NCBI RefSeq assembly: GCF_947497935.1
Contig: NZ_CANMIO010000014.1
Span: 1-64,000 of the forward strand
Source of the DNA: an uncultured Shewanella sp.
GTDB taxonomy: Bacteria > Pseudomonadota > Gammaproteobacteria > Enterobacterales > Shewanellaceae
Reading direction: 5' to 3'
DNA length: 64,000 nucleotides
Shown here: positions 1-9,249 of the stretch, piece by piece
Position numbering within the stretch: the stretch's first letter is position 1
Layout: each line of letters starts with the position of its first letter
The notes under the pieces: generated by a model
Told to the model about the DNA's origin: nothing
Seen by the model: the letters and a program-made list of their open reading frames with translations, nothing else
The model's database searches: none
Program-made: the position numbers and the translations under genes

Positions 1-371
1 TTCATATCTTTGTCCGCAGCCTTACGAGCCTCGCGGTCATACTTGTCAGCCTCTTTACGCGCTTCATGCGCATCCTTTTTAGCTTCTTTCATATCTTTGT
101 CCGCAGCCTTACGAGCCTCGCGGTCATACTTGTCAGCCTCTTTACGCGCTTCATGCGCATCCTTCTTGGCTTCTTTCATATCTTTTTCCGCTGCCTTACG
201 AGCCTCGCGGTCATATTTTTCGGCTTCCTTTCTCGCTTCTCGCGCCTCTTTCTTTGCTTCTTTTTGAGCTTGCTTCTCAGCTTTTTCTGGGGGCTCGGCC
301 ATCGCACTCGTCGATAATGCTGTGAAAAACATAGATACAACTAGTGCCTTTATCAGCTCAGCTACTCGCAT
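1..371 (-). CDS. Exported protein of 29-residue tandem repeats (3' end beyond window)
   Basis: Read on the minus strand from an ATG at 371, with AGGAG just upstream. The first 25 residues are a clear signal peptide (hydrophobic stretch, then STSAMA, then EPPEKAEK). The mature part is almost only Ala, Glu, Lys, Arg and Asp, and repeats every 29 residues (87 bp): units of the type AADKDMKEAKKDAHEARK followed by EADKYDREARK. The DNA copies starting at 1, 88 and 175 are nearly identical. High charge with Ala suggests a long single helix or coiled coil in the periplasm or envelope. I recognise no family. The stop codon lies left of the window. Confidence 0.8.
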   Translation of the reverse strand, partial: MRVAELIKALVVSMFFTALSTSAMAEPPEKAEKQAQKEAKKEAREARKEAEKYDREARKAAEKDMKEAKKDAHEARKEADKYDREARKAADKDMKEAKKDAHEARKEADKYDREARKAADKDM

Positions 372-732
372 ATTAAAACTCCTTTATTGCTTAACAAATT
401 CATCCAAAACGGTTTGCCTTGCGTTTTTCAATATTAAAAATCAGTTCTATTTCATTATAGCTAAGCAAAAAAAATGGGAATTGCTTAGGGCAAAATAAGA
501 ATTTCGCTCGGTTTTTATGCTTCCAAAGATACGATTTCGAGATATCTAAATAAATATTAATCTAAATTGCTTATTTTTCACTCTGCCAAGGATATCCCAG
601 AGCTAAATAAGTGTGGCAGTATATGCCGCCGACAAAGGCATAATAAAAACCAAAATAGCTCAATAAAAATAAAAACTTAGCAACAAATTGATAGTTAAAA
701 AGTAACGCTTTACTCTATATTCTAGGAGTCAT
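372..732. other. Intergenic region upstream of gltS
   Basis: AT-rich, about 360 bp between two divergent genes, so it should carry both promoters. I see no convincing -35/-10 pair, operator or small ORF. Confidence 0.5.
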
Positions 733-1956
733 ATGAATACAGTATTTACAATTGGCGAACTGGAATCGTTTCTAGTAGCGATTTTAGTGCTCTTTATTGG
801 CCACATGGTCAATCGTTATATTCCAATTTTAAAAAAATATAATATCCCTGAACCCATTGTGGGCGGCTTGATCGTAGCCGCTGCAATTACGGCTCTGCAT
901 TTTAACAATATTACGGTAGCCTTTAGTTTATCGATGCAAAACACCCTGATGCTGATGTTTTTCAGTACTGTCGGGTTAGCGGCAAACTATAAGCTATTAC
1001 TAAAAGGTGGTAGCAAAGTTTTCATCTTCTTAGGTGTTGCCTCACTGTTCATCATTATCCAAAACATTGTGGGCGTCAGCTTAGCGAGTCTATTAGGGCT
1101 AGAGTCCTTTATGGGCTTAATTGCAGGTTCTATTACTTTGTCGGGTGGACACGGTACAGGCGCAGCTTGGGCCGATACCTTTCAAACAGAATATGGCATA
1201 AGCACCCTTGAGTTCGCCATGGCTGCGGCGACATTTGGTTTGGTGATGGGTGGCATTATCGGTGGCCCAGTGGCCCAACGCCTTATCAATAAAAATAACC
1301 TAGTATCAAGTTACGGTATCGGCGGAAATCATCATACCGACCATCCAGACTTAGTGACCTATGATCAGCTTGAGGAAGATAGAGTAACAGCCAAGAGTGT
1401 ACTGGAAGTCTTGTTTATCATGCTGCTCTGTGTTGCGGGGGCAAAATGGACCAGCGCACTTATTGAAGCTGTCGGTGCAAGCTGGCTGAAAATGCCTGAG
1501 TTTGTCTATGCACTGTTTATCGGCGTGATCATCACCAACCTCACAGAGATCTCTCGCGGCTATAAGATCAACAGCGAATGTGTCGATGTGCTGGGCTCTG
1601 TGTCGCTAGCGTTATTCCTATCCATGGCGCTAATGAATCTAAAGCTATGGGAGATTTTTGACCTAGCCATTCCGCTACTGATCATCTTGGTGGTGCAAAC
1701 AGCCGTACTGGCACTGTTCGCTTACTTTGTGACATTCAAAATGATGGGTAGCAACTATGACGCTGCCGTTATGGCGGGCGGCCACTGTGGTTTTGGTCTT
1801 GGGGCGACGCCTACGGCCGTGATGAACATGGGCGCCCTTGTATCGAGAACGGGCCCATCACCACAAGCCTTTATGGTGGTACCGATTGTAGGCGCCTTCT
1901 TTGTCGATATCGTCAACGCGGTGATCCTAAAAGGCTTTATGATTTTTGTAGGCTAG
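733..1956 (+). CDS. gltS: Sodium/glutamate symporter GltS
   Basis: Inner-membrane carrier that imports glutamate with Na+. The 407 residues match the usual GltS length of about 400. The protein is almost wholly hydrophobic, and the two family loops are visible: GGHGTGAAW near residue 138 and GGHCGFGLGATPTA near residue 349, one in each half of the inverted-repeat fold. The start has AGGAG seven bases upstream. It stands alone: the neighbour on the left is divergent and a strong hairpin terminator follows at once. In this sodium-rich window (NhaD, Mrp) it is one consumer of the sodium gradient. Family assignment is firm. Confidence 0.95.
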   Translation: MNTVFTIGELESFLVAILVLFIGHMVNRYIPILKKYNIPEPIVGGLIVAAAITALHFNNITVAFSLSMQNTLMLMFFSTVGLAANYKLLLKGGSKVFIFLGVASLFIIIQNIVGVSLASLLGLESFMGLIAGSITLSGGHGTGAAWADTFQTEYGISTLEFAMAAATFGLVMGGIIGGPVAQRLINKNNLVSSYGIGGNHHTDHPDLVTYDQLEEDRVTAKSVLEVLFIMLLCVAGAKWTSALIEAVGASWLKMPEFVYALFIGVIITNLTEISRGYKINSECVDVLGSVSLALFLSMALMNLKLWEIFDLAIPLLIILVVQTAVLALFAYFVTFKMMGSNYDAAVMAGGHCGFGLGATPTAVMNMGALVSRTGPSPQAFMVVPIVGAFFVDIVNAVILKGFMIFVG

Positions 1957-1981
1957 CTTAGAAACCAACATTCATTATCCG

Positions 1982-2010
1982 AAAAAAGCCAGCGATTCGC
2001 TGGCTTTTTA
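1982..2010 (+). terminator. Rho-independent terminator of gltS
   Basis: Stem AAAGCCAGCGA / TCGCTGGCTTT followed by a T run, 25 bases after the gltS stop. Confidence 0.85.
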
Positions 2011-2303
2011 GTCTTTGCTTTATTAAAGAAGGGACTAGTCTCTAGGGCGCTTCGCTGCGAGAACGGGCTTCGCCCTGCTAGGAAAAGCACAAGCTTGACG
2101 GACTAAAGCCCGACCTACACCAAACAACACTAAACCTGCTTTTCTTATCTCAGCTTTAATCGTCTTTGCTTGTACCGTCTTAGCCTTTCCTAGCACCTAG
2201 CACCTTTCTTTGCCTTCCCTAGGCCCTTGCTTGTACCGTAAGTGCAGCGTTCTGTGAGTGACGCAGCCATGTTCCCTAGGCCCCAAGCCGTTCGACTGTT
2301 ACC
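2011..2303. repeat. Interspersed repeat, unit 1
   Basis: First of three related units. Each begins with GTCTTT, then a TTAAAGAAG stretch, then CTCTAGG, CGCTTCGCT, GGGCTTCGCCCT, GCTAGGAAAAGC and AAAGCCCGACCTACACC. It contains nested inverted repeats (GGGCG...CGCCC), as in REP/BIME-like elements. A further tract reads GTAAGTGCAGCG, then GTGAGTGACGCAGCC, then TTCCCTAGGCC. Confidence 0.75.
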
Positions 2304-2534
2304 GTCTTTCCTTTAAAGAAGGACCTAGACTCTAGGACGCTTCGCTACGAGAGTGGGCTTCGCCCTGCTAGGAAAAGCACAAGCTTGACGGGCTAAAGCC
2401 CGACCTACACCAAACACCGCTAATCTACTTTACGCCTTAGCCTTCCCGTCTCTGCTTTCCTGCTTTTCCGTAAGCGCAGCGTTTTGTGAGTGACGCAGCC
2501 ATGTTCCCTAGCCCCAGGCCGTTCGGCTGTTACC
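2304..2534. repeat. Interspersed repeat, unit 2
   Basis: Same order of blocks as unit 1 (TTTAAAGAAGGACCTAGAC, CGCTTCGCT, GGGCTTCGCCCTGCTAGG, AAAGCCCGACCTACACC, then the GTAAGCGCAGCG / GTGACGCAGCC tract) with scattered substitutions. The short open frame crossing units 2 and 3 is repeat-derived and not called as a gene. Confidence 0.75.
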
Positions 2535-2755
2535 GTCTTTGCTTTAAAGAAGAACCTAGACTCTAGGGCGCTTCGCTGCGAGGACGGGCTTCGCCCTTCT
2601 AGGGAAATCAAAAGCCCGACCTACACCAAACAACACTAAACCTGCTTTTCTTATCTCAGCTTTAATCGTCTTTGCTTGTACCGTAAGCGCAGCGTTCCGT
2701 ATTCCCTAGGCCACAGGCCACAGGCCGTGCGGCTTTAACCGTCTCAGCTTGTATC
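2535..2755. repeat. Interspersed repeat, unit 3, overlapping the transporter gene
   Basis: Third unit. Its GTAAGCGCAGCG tract is followed by a shortened CCCTAGGCC block and two tandem CCACAGG copies. From 2662 it lies inside the coding region of the EamA transporter and supplies its C-terminal tail. Confidence 0.7.
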
Positions 2756-3624
2756 GCTTTAGCTTGCTCAGCCTTAGCAAAGCGTCGAGACAGCTTAATA
2801 TATAGAATCAGTGACAAGAAAATCACTCCACCGCCAATCAGCTTTTGCGGCTGTAGCGTCTCTCCCAACATAGTCACACTCAGCAGTAGCGTCCAAACAG
2901 GTTCTAAGATCATCAGTAGCGCCGCGGTTTCCATGCTCACCTTATACTGCCCCATCGTCTGTAATAAATAGCGCACAGAGGTGGCGATTAAGGTCGAAAT
3001 AGCAAACCAAATAATCAGGTTACTGGAAAACGCTATGGTATGAGGCTGAGTGTAAAGTGAGTACATCAAGCCCACTAACCCGACCACAAAAAGCTGCAAG
3101 CAGATAGAGACTAGTGGCTTAAGGTTGCCACTGATTCGCTTGTTCATCACAAAGTGAACTGAGAGTAATGCAGCAGCCAGCAAGAACAGCAACTGACTCA
3201 ACTCCATCTTCCAGCCGTTAGTTAAACTCAGTAACATCATTCCCGTCGTACTCACCGGCAGTGCAATCCAAAAGGCACGATTCGGTTTTACTTGAAACAG
3301 TAACCAAGCGGTCAATGGCGCGATAATCATCGCCAGGCTCATGATAAACGCGCCCTCAGACAAGCTGTCACTCATCGCGACCGCATAGACCCAAACCTGC
3401 AAAGCTACACCAAGAAAGACCCCTACCCCACAGGCAGATAGCAGCTGTTTTAAGTTCAATTTGAGTAAGCTTTTATAACAAAATGGCACTAAAACTAGGC
3501 TGGCCAATAAAAAACGAGAGCCTATAAAGAGCTCTCCTGGCATAGATTGCACCACCATTTTAGAGGCAACCCAGCCCACCGCAGCCAACAGGGTGGCGAT
3601 AAATAGATACAAAACACCGCGCAT
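2662..3624 (-). CDS. EamA/DMT-family transporter
   Basis: Predicted inner-membrane exporter or permease with about ten membrane segments in two EamA halves (N half from RGVLYLFIATLLAAVGWVA; C half ending in GGGVIFLSLILYIKLSRR). I chose the ATG at 3624, with AAGAG eight bases upstream. The reading frame is open 11 codons further to a TTG at 3657 that lacks a ribosome site. The last ~37 residues, after the final membrane segment, are encoded by the interspersed repeat and look unlike the rest (KAARPVACGLGNTERCAYG). Substrate unknown; such carriers move amino acids, metabolites or drugs. Confidence 0.85.
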   Translation of the reverse strand: MRGVLYLFIATLLAAVGWVASKMVVQSMPGELFIGSRFLLASLVLVPFCYKSLLKLNLKQLLSACGVGVFLGVALQVWVYAVAMSDSLSEGAFIMSLAMIIAPLTAWLLFQVKPNRAFWIALPVSTTGMMLLSLTNGWKMELSQLLFLLAAALLSVHFVMNKRISGNLKPLVSICLQLFVVGLVGLMYSLYTQPHTIAFSSNLIIWFAISTLIATSVRYLLQTMGQYKVSMETAALLMILEPVWTLLLSVTMLGETLQPQKLIGGGVIFLSLILYIKLSRRFAKAEQAKAIQAETVKAARPVACGLGNTERCAYGTSKDD

Positions 3625-3829
3625 TACTTGCACTCTTAAATAAGGGCTTATAGCCAATTGAAATGGAATCTCTACGCCGCGTCATTTAGTGAAATACGCT
3701 GCGCTAAAAACAAAATAGCAACCCCGTATCAATGGGATTGCTATTCATGATCTAACAACTAATTTTAATGTAGATAGCCACTCTAAAGCTACAGACAATA
3801 CTCACTAATCCGTAAAACCTTGCGAGGCA

Positions 3830-3877
3830 AAAACAAAAAAGCGAACCTTCGCGGTAATGCCAAAGAGTTCGCTTTTT
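3830..3877 (-). terminator. Terminator of the OsmC/YcaO gene
   Basis: On the minus strand, AAAAAGCGAAC pairs with GTTCGCTTTTTT across a 20-base loop that is itself partly self-complementary. It follows the stop at 3926. Confidence 0.75.
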
Positions 3878-3925
3878 ATGGCTATTTTATCGCTAGCTTA
3901 TCGCTTAGCAGGATAGACAAGCCTG

Positions 3926-6112
3926 TTACTTAGCTGCCGCTTTTGCGCGTGCGCTGTGTAGCTTCTTGTAGCTTTCAATCAAGCGCAGATGCGGCTCGAT
4001 GCCTTCAAGCGCCATACTGGTCTTGGTTAGACCATAGAAGCGCACTTCGCCGCTAACTGAACCGATAACGCTATTCATCACTTCTTCGCCGAACATACGA
4101 TTGAAGCTATGGATGAAATGCTCAAGTTCTAGCTCTTCGTCCATTTCCACTTCGAGTACTGCGTTAATCGCTTGATAGAACAGGCCGCGCTCAACCGTGT
4201 TGTCGTTATACTGAAGGAAATCACCGACCAGCTCCATCGCTTCTTCAGCTGCGCCAAGTGCTAGATAGATTAAGATCTTAAGCTCGATAATGGTTAACTG
4301 GCCCCAAACGGTATTTTCATCGAAGACGATACCGATCATGGTGCGAATGTCAGTGTAGTTATCTAGCTGGCTCTCTTCTAAACGATTAACCAAATCAACC
4401 AGTTCATCATCAGACAGTGAGTGTAGGTTTAAGATATCTTCGCGATAATCTAGCGCCTTGTTGGTATTATCCCAAATCAAGTCATCCACTAGATACACTT
4501 CAGAGAAACCCGGTACCAACATACGGCAAGCCGATGCGCCCAACTGGTCAAACTCAGCTGTATACACCTCTTTGCCTAAGGTTTTTAAGATACCGAATAA
4601 GCCATCGGCTTCCTCTTGGTTAGTACCTGAGAAGTCCCACTCACAGAACTCATAGTCATGTTTGCTGCTGAAGAAACGCCATGAGATCACGCCCGTAGAG
4701 TCAATAAAGTGCTCTACGAAGTTTTCAGGTTCAGTCACTGCCATGCTGTTAAACGTCGGCTTAGGTACATCATTTAAGCCTTCGAAACTACGGCCCTGTA
4801 GTAGCTCTGTTAAGCTACGCTCAAGCGCGACTTCAAAGCTTGGGTGGGCACCAAACGAGGCAAATACACCACCGGTTTTCGGGTTCATCAAGGTGACGCA
4901 CATCACTGGGAACTGACCACCGAGTGATGCGTCTTTCACTACGACAGGGAAGCCCTGCTCTTCTAGGCCATTAATGCCCGCTAAAATGCTTGGGTACTTC
5001 TCTAGCACTGCCATAGGTACATCTGGCAGTACAATCTCTTGCTCGATGATTTGGCGCTTAACCGCACGCTCAAAAATTTCAGACAGACACTGAACCTGAG
5101 CTTCTTGCAGGTTGTTACCCGCGCTCATGCCGTTACTTAGGAACAAGTTTTCGATTAGATTCGATGGGAAATACACAGTTTCGCCATCTGAGTGACGCGT
5201 GTATGGAATGGTACAGATACCGCGCTCGATATTACCCGAGTTGGTATCGATGAGGTTCGACCCACCTAGCTCCCCTTCAGGGTTATAAATAGCTAGGCAG
5301 TAGTCATCGAGCATGCCAGCAGGCAATGAGTCATCATCTTCCAGCTCGAACCATTTCTCGTTCGGGTAATGCACAAATTCACTATTTGCAATCTCTTCAC
5401 CAAAGAACTGATCATTGTAGAAGAAGTTGCAGTTTAGACGTTCGATAAACTCACCTAATGCCGAGCAAAGTGCGCTCTCTTTGGTCGCACCTTTACCATT
5501 GGTAAAGCACATAGGTGATGCGGCATCACGGATATGCAGTGACCAAACGTTTGGCACGATATTGCGCCACGATGAGATCTCAATCTTCATGCCTAAACCA
5601 GCAAGCATGCCGGTCATATTGGCAATGGTTTGCTCAAGCGGCAGGTCTTTACCTAAGATATAGGTGCTAGCATCGCTATCATCTTGCCCCATTAGCATGG
5701 CATTCGCGTCGGCATCTAGGTTTTCAACGGTTTCAATCTTAAATTCAGGGCCAGTTTGCACCACTTTTTTAACGGTACAACGCTCAATCGAGCGCAAGAT
5801 GCCTTGGCGATCTTTGTCTGAGATATCGTCTGGTAGTTCAACCTGAATTTGGAAAATTTGGTTATAGCGATCTTCAGGATCGACAATATTGTTCTGCGAC
5901 AGTCTGATGTTTTCAGTAGGAATATCGCGAGCCTTACAGTAGACCTTAATGAAGTAGGCCGCACACAAAGCTGATGATGCTAAGAAATAATCAAATGGAC
6001 TCGGTGCTGAGCCATCGCCTTTATAACGGATTGGCTGGTCGGCGGTGACGGTAAAGTCGTCGAATTTGGCTTCTAATCTCAGATTATCGAGAAAGTTAAC
6101 TTTGATTTCCAT
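3926..6112 (-). CDS. OsmC-domain / YcaO-domain fusion protein
   Basis: 728 residues. Residues 1-135 form an OsmC-like domain with both family cysteines (C50 in SSALCAAYF, C112 in SIERCTVKK), typical of thiol peroxidases. Residues ~165-580 form a YcaO domain, an ATP-using fold that activates amide backbones; it contains GKGATKESALCSALGEFIER. The last ~130 residues are helical and TPR-like. E. coli YcaO (about 586 residues, linked to RimO-dependent methylthiolation of ribosomal protein S12) lacks the OsmC part. The PxPxP tail of peptide-cyclising YcaOs is absent, so a housekeeping role is more likely than natural-product synthesis. Monocistronic with its own terminator. Confidence 0.9.
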   Translation of the reverse strand: MEIKVNFLDNLRLEAKFDDFTVTADQPIRYKGDGSAPSPFDYFLASSALCAAYFIKVYCKARDIPTENIRLSQNNIVDPEDRYNQIFQIQVELPDDISDKDRQGILRSIERCTVKKVVQTGPEFKIETVENLDADANAMLMGQDDSDASTYILGKDLPLEQTIANMTGMLAGLGMKIEISSWRNIVPNVWSLHIRDAASPMCFTNGKGATKESALCSALGEFIERLNCNFFYNDQFFGEEIANSEFVHYPNEKWFELEDDDSLPAGMLDDYCLAIYNPEGELGGSNLIDTNSGNIERGICTIPYTRHSDGETVYFPSNLIENLFLSNGMSAGNNLQEAQVQCLSEIFERAVKRQIIEQEIVLPDVPMAVLEKYPSILAGINGLEEQGFPVVVKDASLGGQFPVMCVTLMNPKTGGVFASFGAHPSFEVALERSLTELLQGRSFEGLNDVPKPTFNSMAVTEPENFVEHFIDSTGVISWRFFSSKHDYEFCEWDFSGTNQEEADGLFGILKTLGKEVYTAEFDQLGASACRMLVPGFSEVYLVDDLIWDNTNKALDYREDILNLHSLSDDELVDLVNRLEESQLDNYTDIRTMIGIVFDENTVWGQLTIIELKILIYLALGAAEEAMELVGDFLQYNDNTVERGLFYQAINAVLEVEMDEELELEHFIHSFNRMFGEEVMNSVIGSVSGEVRFYGLTKTSMALEGIEPHLRLIESYKKLHSARAKAAAK

Positions 6113-6372
6113 TGAATATAATTTCCACTTTGTTGCGAGCGTTGCCCTTTAGCGCAAAGATGAGTCTTGCGATCGAGTATGAGCATTTTACTCAAGCATG
6201 AGTCCAGAGACTAAATATAAGTCTTTAGGCTAAATAAACGTATTGGGGGGAATTATCGGTGTTTTTGGCGCATTAGTCTTGGGTTAATTAACTAAAAGCG
6301 CTGATTAGCGCTTAATTAGCTGCAGGCATTGACTGCTCGTCACTTAAGTATAGATTCAAAACAAAGGCTAAC

Positions 6373-6603
6373 TTATTGGTTATTATTAGCTTCATGCTTT
6401 ACTAATATAAAGGTCAGGTACATTTTAGTCGGCAATGACAACACCATACCAAAGGCCACGCACATGGCACTTATCACTATGCCAGTAACCCCCATAGCTT
6501 CCACGGTCTCGTTAAAATTATGCAGATAGATACCAGTAACAATAAGGCAAATGCCAATGGTGATGCAGGTCTTGAGGAGCAAGATTAACTTTTGATCTGT
6601 CAC
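6373..6603 (-). CDS. Small two-helix membrane protein
   Basis: 76 residues from a GTG at 6603 that has AAGGAGAG upstream. An ATG eight codons earlier (6627) would place that ribosome site inside the gene, so the GTG is preferred. Two hydrophobic stretches (LLKTCITIGICLIVTGIYL and MGVTGIVISAMCVAFGMVL) are joined by a short polar loop with HNFNETVEA. No known function; likely an inner-membrane protein. Confidence 0.65.
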   Translation of the reverse strand: MTDQKLILLLKTCITIGICLIVTGIYLHNFNETVEAMGVTGIVISAMCVAFGMVLSLPTKMYLTFILVKHEANNNQ

Positions 6604-6771
6604 TATAGCCTCTCTCCTTATCTGCATCCAGAATGCATAAGCTTAGACTAATATAGTGAGCAATTCTTCAGCCTTACGCCTTGATTGAGATCAAGACGTA
6701 AGTCTAAACTTCCGCGCTGTTGACAGAAAACCTCTGGCCTACCTGTGTAACGGTTTCTAATACAGTTTTAC

Positions 6772-7947
6772 TTATATCGCCTGTTTAAACAGCTCGATAA
6801 TGTCTTGATGCTCACGGTCTAGCGCTAAATCCATGGCGCTTGAGTCATGAATATTGGCTTGATGAATAATCTTGGTTGCACCATTAGCAAGCAGTAACTC
6901 TACAATCGCAGTACGTTCATTATAATTACCAATAACAGCCTTAATTAATGCTGTATTGCCATCGTCACTGAGCGCATTACTATCGGCGCCTGCTTTTAGT
7001 AATAACGCGACCACTTCAGCAGTGCTATTACCGGCAGCAGCCATGAGTGCGCTCTCACCTTCTTCATCTTTGCCGTTTATGTCTGCGCCCTTTGACAACA
7101 GCAGTTGCATCTTTGACAGCATACCGTTAAAGCTGGCGATATGGAGCGCTAGCGTTCCGTAACTCCCCGCTTGATTTGGGTTAGCACCCGCCTCAAGTAG
7201 TAAGCTGACAATCTCTGGCGTACTACTTTTAACCGCATGATTAAGCGGCGTGTTCTTGTACCAATCCCCCTTATTTACATCAGCACCAGCGGCAATCAAG
7301 GCGTTAACAGCTTTCGCATCTTCATCTAAAATAGCCCGAATAAGCGCGGTAAAACCACTGGCATCTAGGCCGTTCTCGTCAAAGCCATCTTCATCAAAAC
7401 GATCATCGTTTTCGTCGTCATCGTCATCGTCGTCTTCATCATCGTCATAGTCATAGCCGAAATCAGCGCCGTTACCCGGTTCACGCCCTTCAATATAGGC
7501 GCTCAGCCCTAGCCAATTACCACGGTCGCAAAAGTCGTTGAACTCGACAATTGACTCGTTAGGTGACTTATCAATCAGGGTCTCTAATAATTGGGTAGAC
7601 CACTTTAAGGTCTCAATCGGCGTGCCTAGGCAGTTATGATGGAAAACAGCTATTTGCGCCGTGACATTATTCGCTGCAAAGGCGTTAAGTAACATCTTTG
7701 CAAGCGATTTAATTTCATCGACTTCACACTCAAGGCTGAGTAATAGCAAGTGTTTTTCAAGTCTAAAGGCATAGATATCGTCATCCAGATGATCTAGCTC
7801 TGGGATCAGCATTTTTATCGCGTTATCACTCGTGGTATTTAGCTTGATACAGATAAAGTAAGGCTCATCATAACTATCTAACTCATCAAGATGTTCACGT
7901 AAAACATCTTCTAGTTCCAACCCATCGAAAATATTACGGCTAAGCAT
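6772..7947 (-). CDS. Ankyrin-repeat protein with acidic linker
   Basis: 391 residues, GAGG ribosome site. Residues 1-~160 are a folded N-terminal part I do not recognise. A linker around residues 165-195 is almost pure Asp/Glu (DDDEDDDDDDDENDD). From ~200 to the end there are about six ankyrin repeats with the usual GxTAL, LLLxxGADxN pattern (for example LLLEAGANPNQAG and LLLKAGADSNALS). Ankyrin repeats bind protein partners. No signal peptide, so probably cytoplasmic. Partner unknown. Confidence 0.85.
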   Translation of the reverse strand: MLSRNIFDGLELEDVLREHLDELDSYDEPYFICIKLNTTSDNAIKMLIPELDHLDDDIYAFRLEKHLLLLSLECEVDEIKSLAKMLLNAFAANNVTAQIAVFHHNCLGTPIETLKWSTQLLETLIDKSPNESIVEFNDFCDRGNWLGLSAYIEGREPGNGADFGYDYDDDEDDDDDDDENDDRFDEDGFDENGLDASGFTALIRAILDEDAKAVNALIAAGADVNKGDWYKNTPLNHAVKSSTPEIVSLLLEAGANPNQAGSYGTLALHIASFNGMLSKMQLLLSKGADINGKDEEGESALMAAAGNSTAEVVALLLKAGADSNALSDDGNTALIKAVIGNYNERTAIVELLLANGATKIIHQANIHDSSAMDLALDREHQDIIELFKQAI

Positions 7948-8476
7948 GTAAACCTCATTTTTGATTCATGTTAAGGGCTGGAAAACGAAGACTCGAAAGA
8001 AAAGTAAGCACTGTACGCCCTGTTCTGCTGGATAGGTTATGCCTTAGCGACAATAGAAACAAGCCGTTATTTTTAATGAAGATAGTTAACTTGAAGAAGT
8101 GTCTTCGCGATCAATTTTTCGAAATAAAATCCTAAAAAAACTCACAAACAGAGCTCCATCAAAGGAAGCTTCACTATCGATAGAATGTCTGTTGTCAGGT
8201 CATTAGTCTGGTTATCCACATAGATTTTCATTACTGAACTGAGTACCATGGCGGGGCTCAAAAACAGTTCAGTTAACACTGAGCTTAGTTATGGCTCGTA
8301 GCCTTACCTTATCAAAACTCAAGATATATTTATGCCAATAGTTAAACGACTCAAGCAACCAGAAATCTACTGACAAGCTGTAACCAAGCTTTACATACTT
8401 TCTATTTTTCTGGCTGACCTCAGCCGTTTTGACTTGAACCATTTTGGCTCAAGTCATACTAACAAGAGCATCCCCA
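7948..8476. other. Intergenic region between divergent genes
   Basis: About 530 bp without a credible gene. It holds an inverted repeat ACTGAACTG (8233) / CAGTTCAGT (8265) spaced by 23 bases, which could be an operator or an RNA hairpin. Otherwise nothing recognised. Confidence 0.4.
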
Positions 8477-9103
8477 ATGAAACATTGGACTAAAACAGAG
8501 AAACTTCATCTCACTGTCACCAATCCGAATATCCACATTAAGGGGTCACACTCCTATTACAGTGATTACTGGGATCAAGGATTCGAGCGCAGCGTCGTTC
8601 GCTATTTACATGGCGATGAGCAAACTCGCGATGCTATGCCACCATGGCCAATAGACCAGTTATATATTGGTAACTACGTTTGTATTGCTGCAGAGGCAGT
8701 GATTTTGATGGGTGGCAACCATACCCATAGAGCAGACTGGTTTTGCCTATATCCATTTATGGAAACCATAGTCGATGCTTACCAAGGCAGAGGCGATACT
8801 CACCTAGAGGACAACTGCTGGATAGGCATGCGCGCAATGCTCATGCCTGGAGTGCGAATTGGTGAAGGCGCTATTGTGGCGGCTAATACCGTTGTCACCA
8901 AAGATATCCCCGCCTATGCGGTTGTCGCTGGAAGCCCTGCCAAGATCATAAAGTATCGCTTTGACGCAGCAACGATTGAGGCCCTGCTAGCGCTTAAGAT
9001 TTATGAGCGTAGTGAAGCGGAAATAAACACGCTACTACCCTCACTATGTAATGACGATTTAGAGCAGCTAACCCAGGCTATTTTAGATTTAAACAGTGAT
9101 TAA
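8477..9103 (+). CDS. CatB/Vat-like xenobiotic acetyltransferase
   Basis: 208 residues from the ATG at 8477 (AAGAG seven bases upstream; a TTG 33 bases earlier has no such site). A left-handed beta-helix enzyme: hexapeptide repeats run through [35 protein letters not shown] and [14 protein letters not shown]. The family hallmark GNHTHRADW carries the catalytic His seen in type-B chloramphenicol and streptogramin acetyltransferases. The early [16 protein letters not shown] block also matches. Chromosomal relatives often have unknown natural substrates, so resistance is possible but not shown. Confidence 0.85.
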   Translation: MKHWTKTEKLHLTVTNPNIHIKGSHSYYSDYWDQGFERSVVRYLHGDEQTRDAMPPWPIDQLYIGNYVCIAAEAVILMGGNHTHRADWFCLYPFMETIVDAYQGRGDTHLEDNCWIGMRAMLMPGVRIGEGAIVAANTVVTKDIPAYAVVAGSPAKIIKYRFDAATIEALLALKIYERSEAEINTLLPSLCNDDLEQLTQAILDLNSD

Positions 9104-9151
9104 AAAGTTACAGCCTTCAAGGCTAGGCTCAACCCTATAGTTGCCACATAT

Positions 9152-9180
9152 AAAGGGGCATCAACCCAGCCCCTTTATTA
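9152..9180. terminator. Bidirectional terminator between convergent genes
   Basis: AAAGGGGC / GCCCCTTT stem with a 9-base loop and flanking T/A stretches, between the acetyltransferase and the convergent gene on the minus strand. Confidence 0.7.
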
Positions 9181-9249
9181 TCTACAACCAAAGCCACGCC
9201 CCTTGTCTTAACCAAGTAAAGGATTAACAACTTTTAGCAAGATAGTTCA

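Noticed and set aside
1-260. CRISPR-like periodic repeat at the left edge
   Set aside because: The 87-bp period has no variable spacers and encodes a 29-residue protein repeat in frame with a signal peptide.
2420-2611. 63-residue minus-strand frame
   Set aside because: It lies wholly within the interspersed repeats and reads as repeat-derived Arg/Ser-rich sequence.
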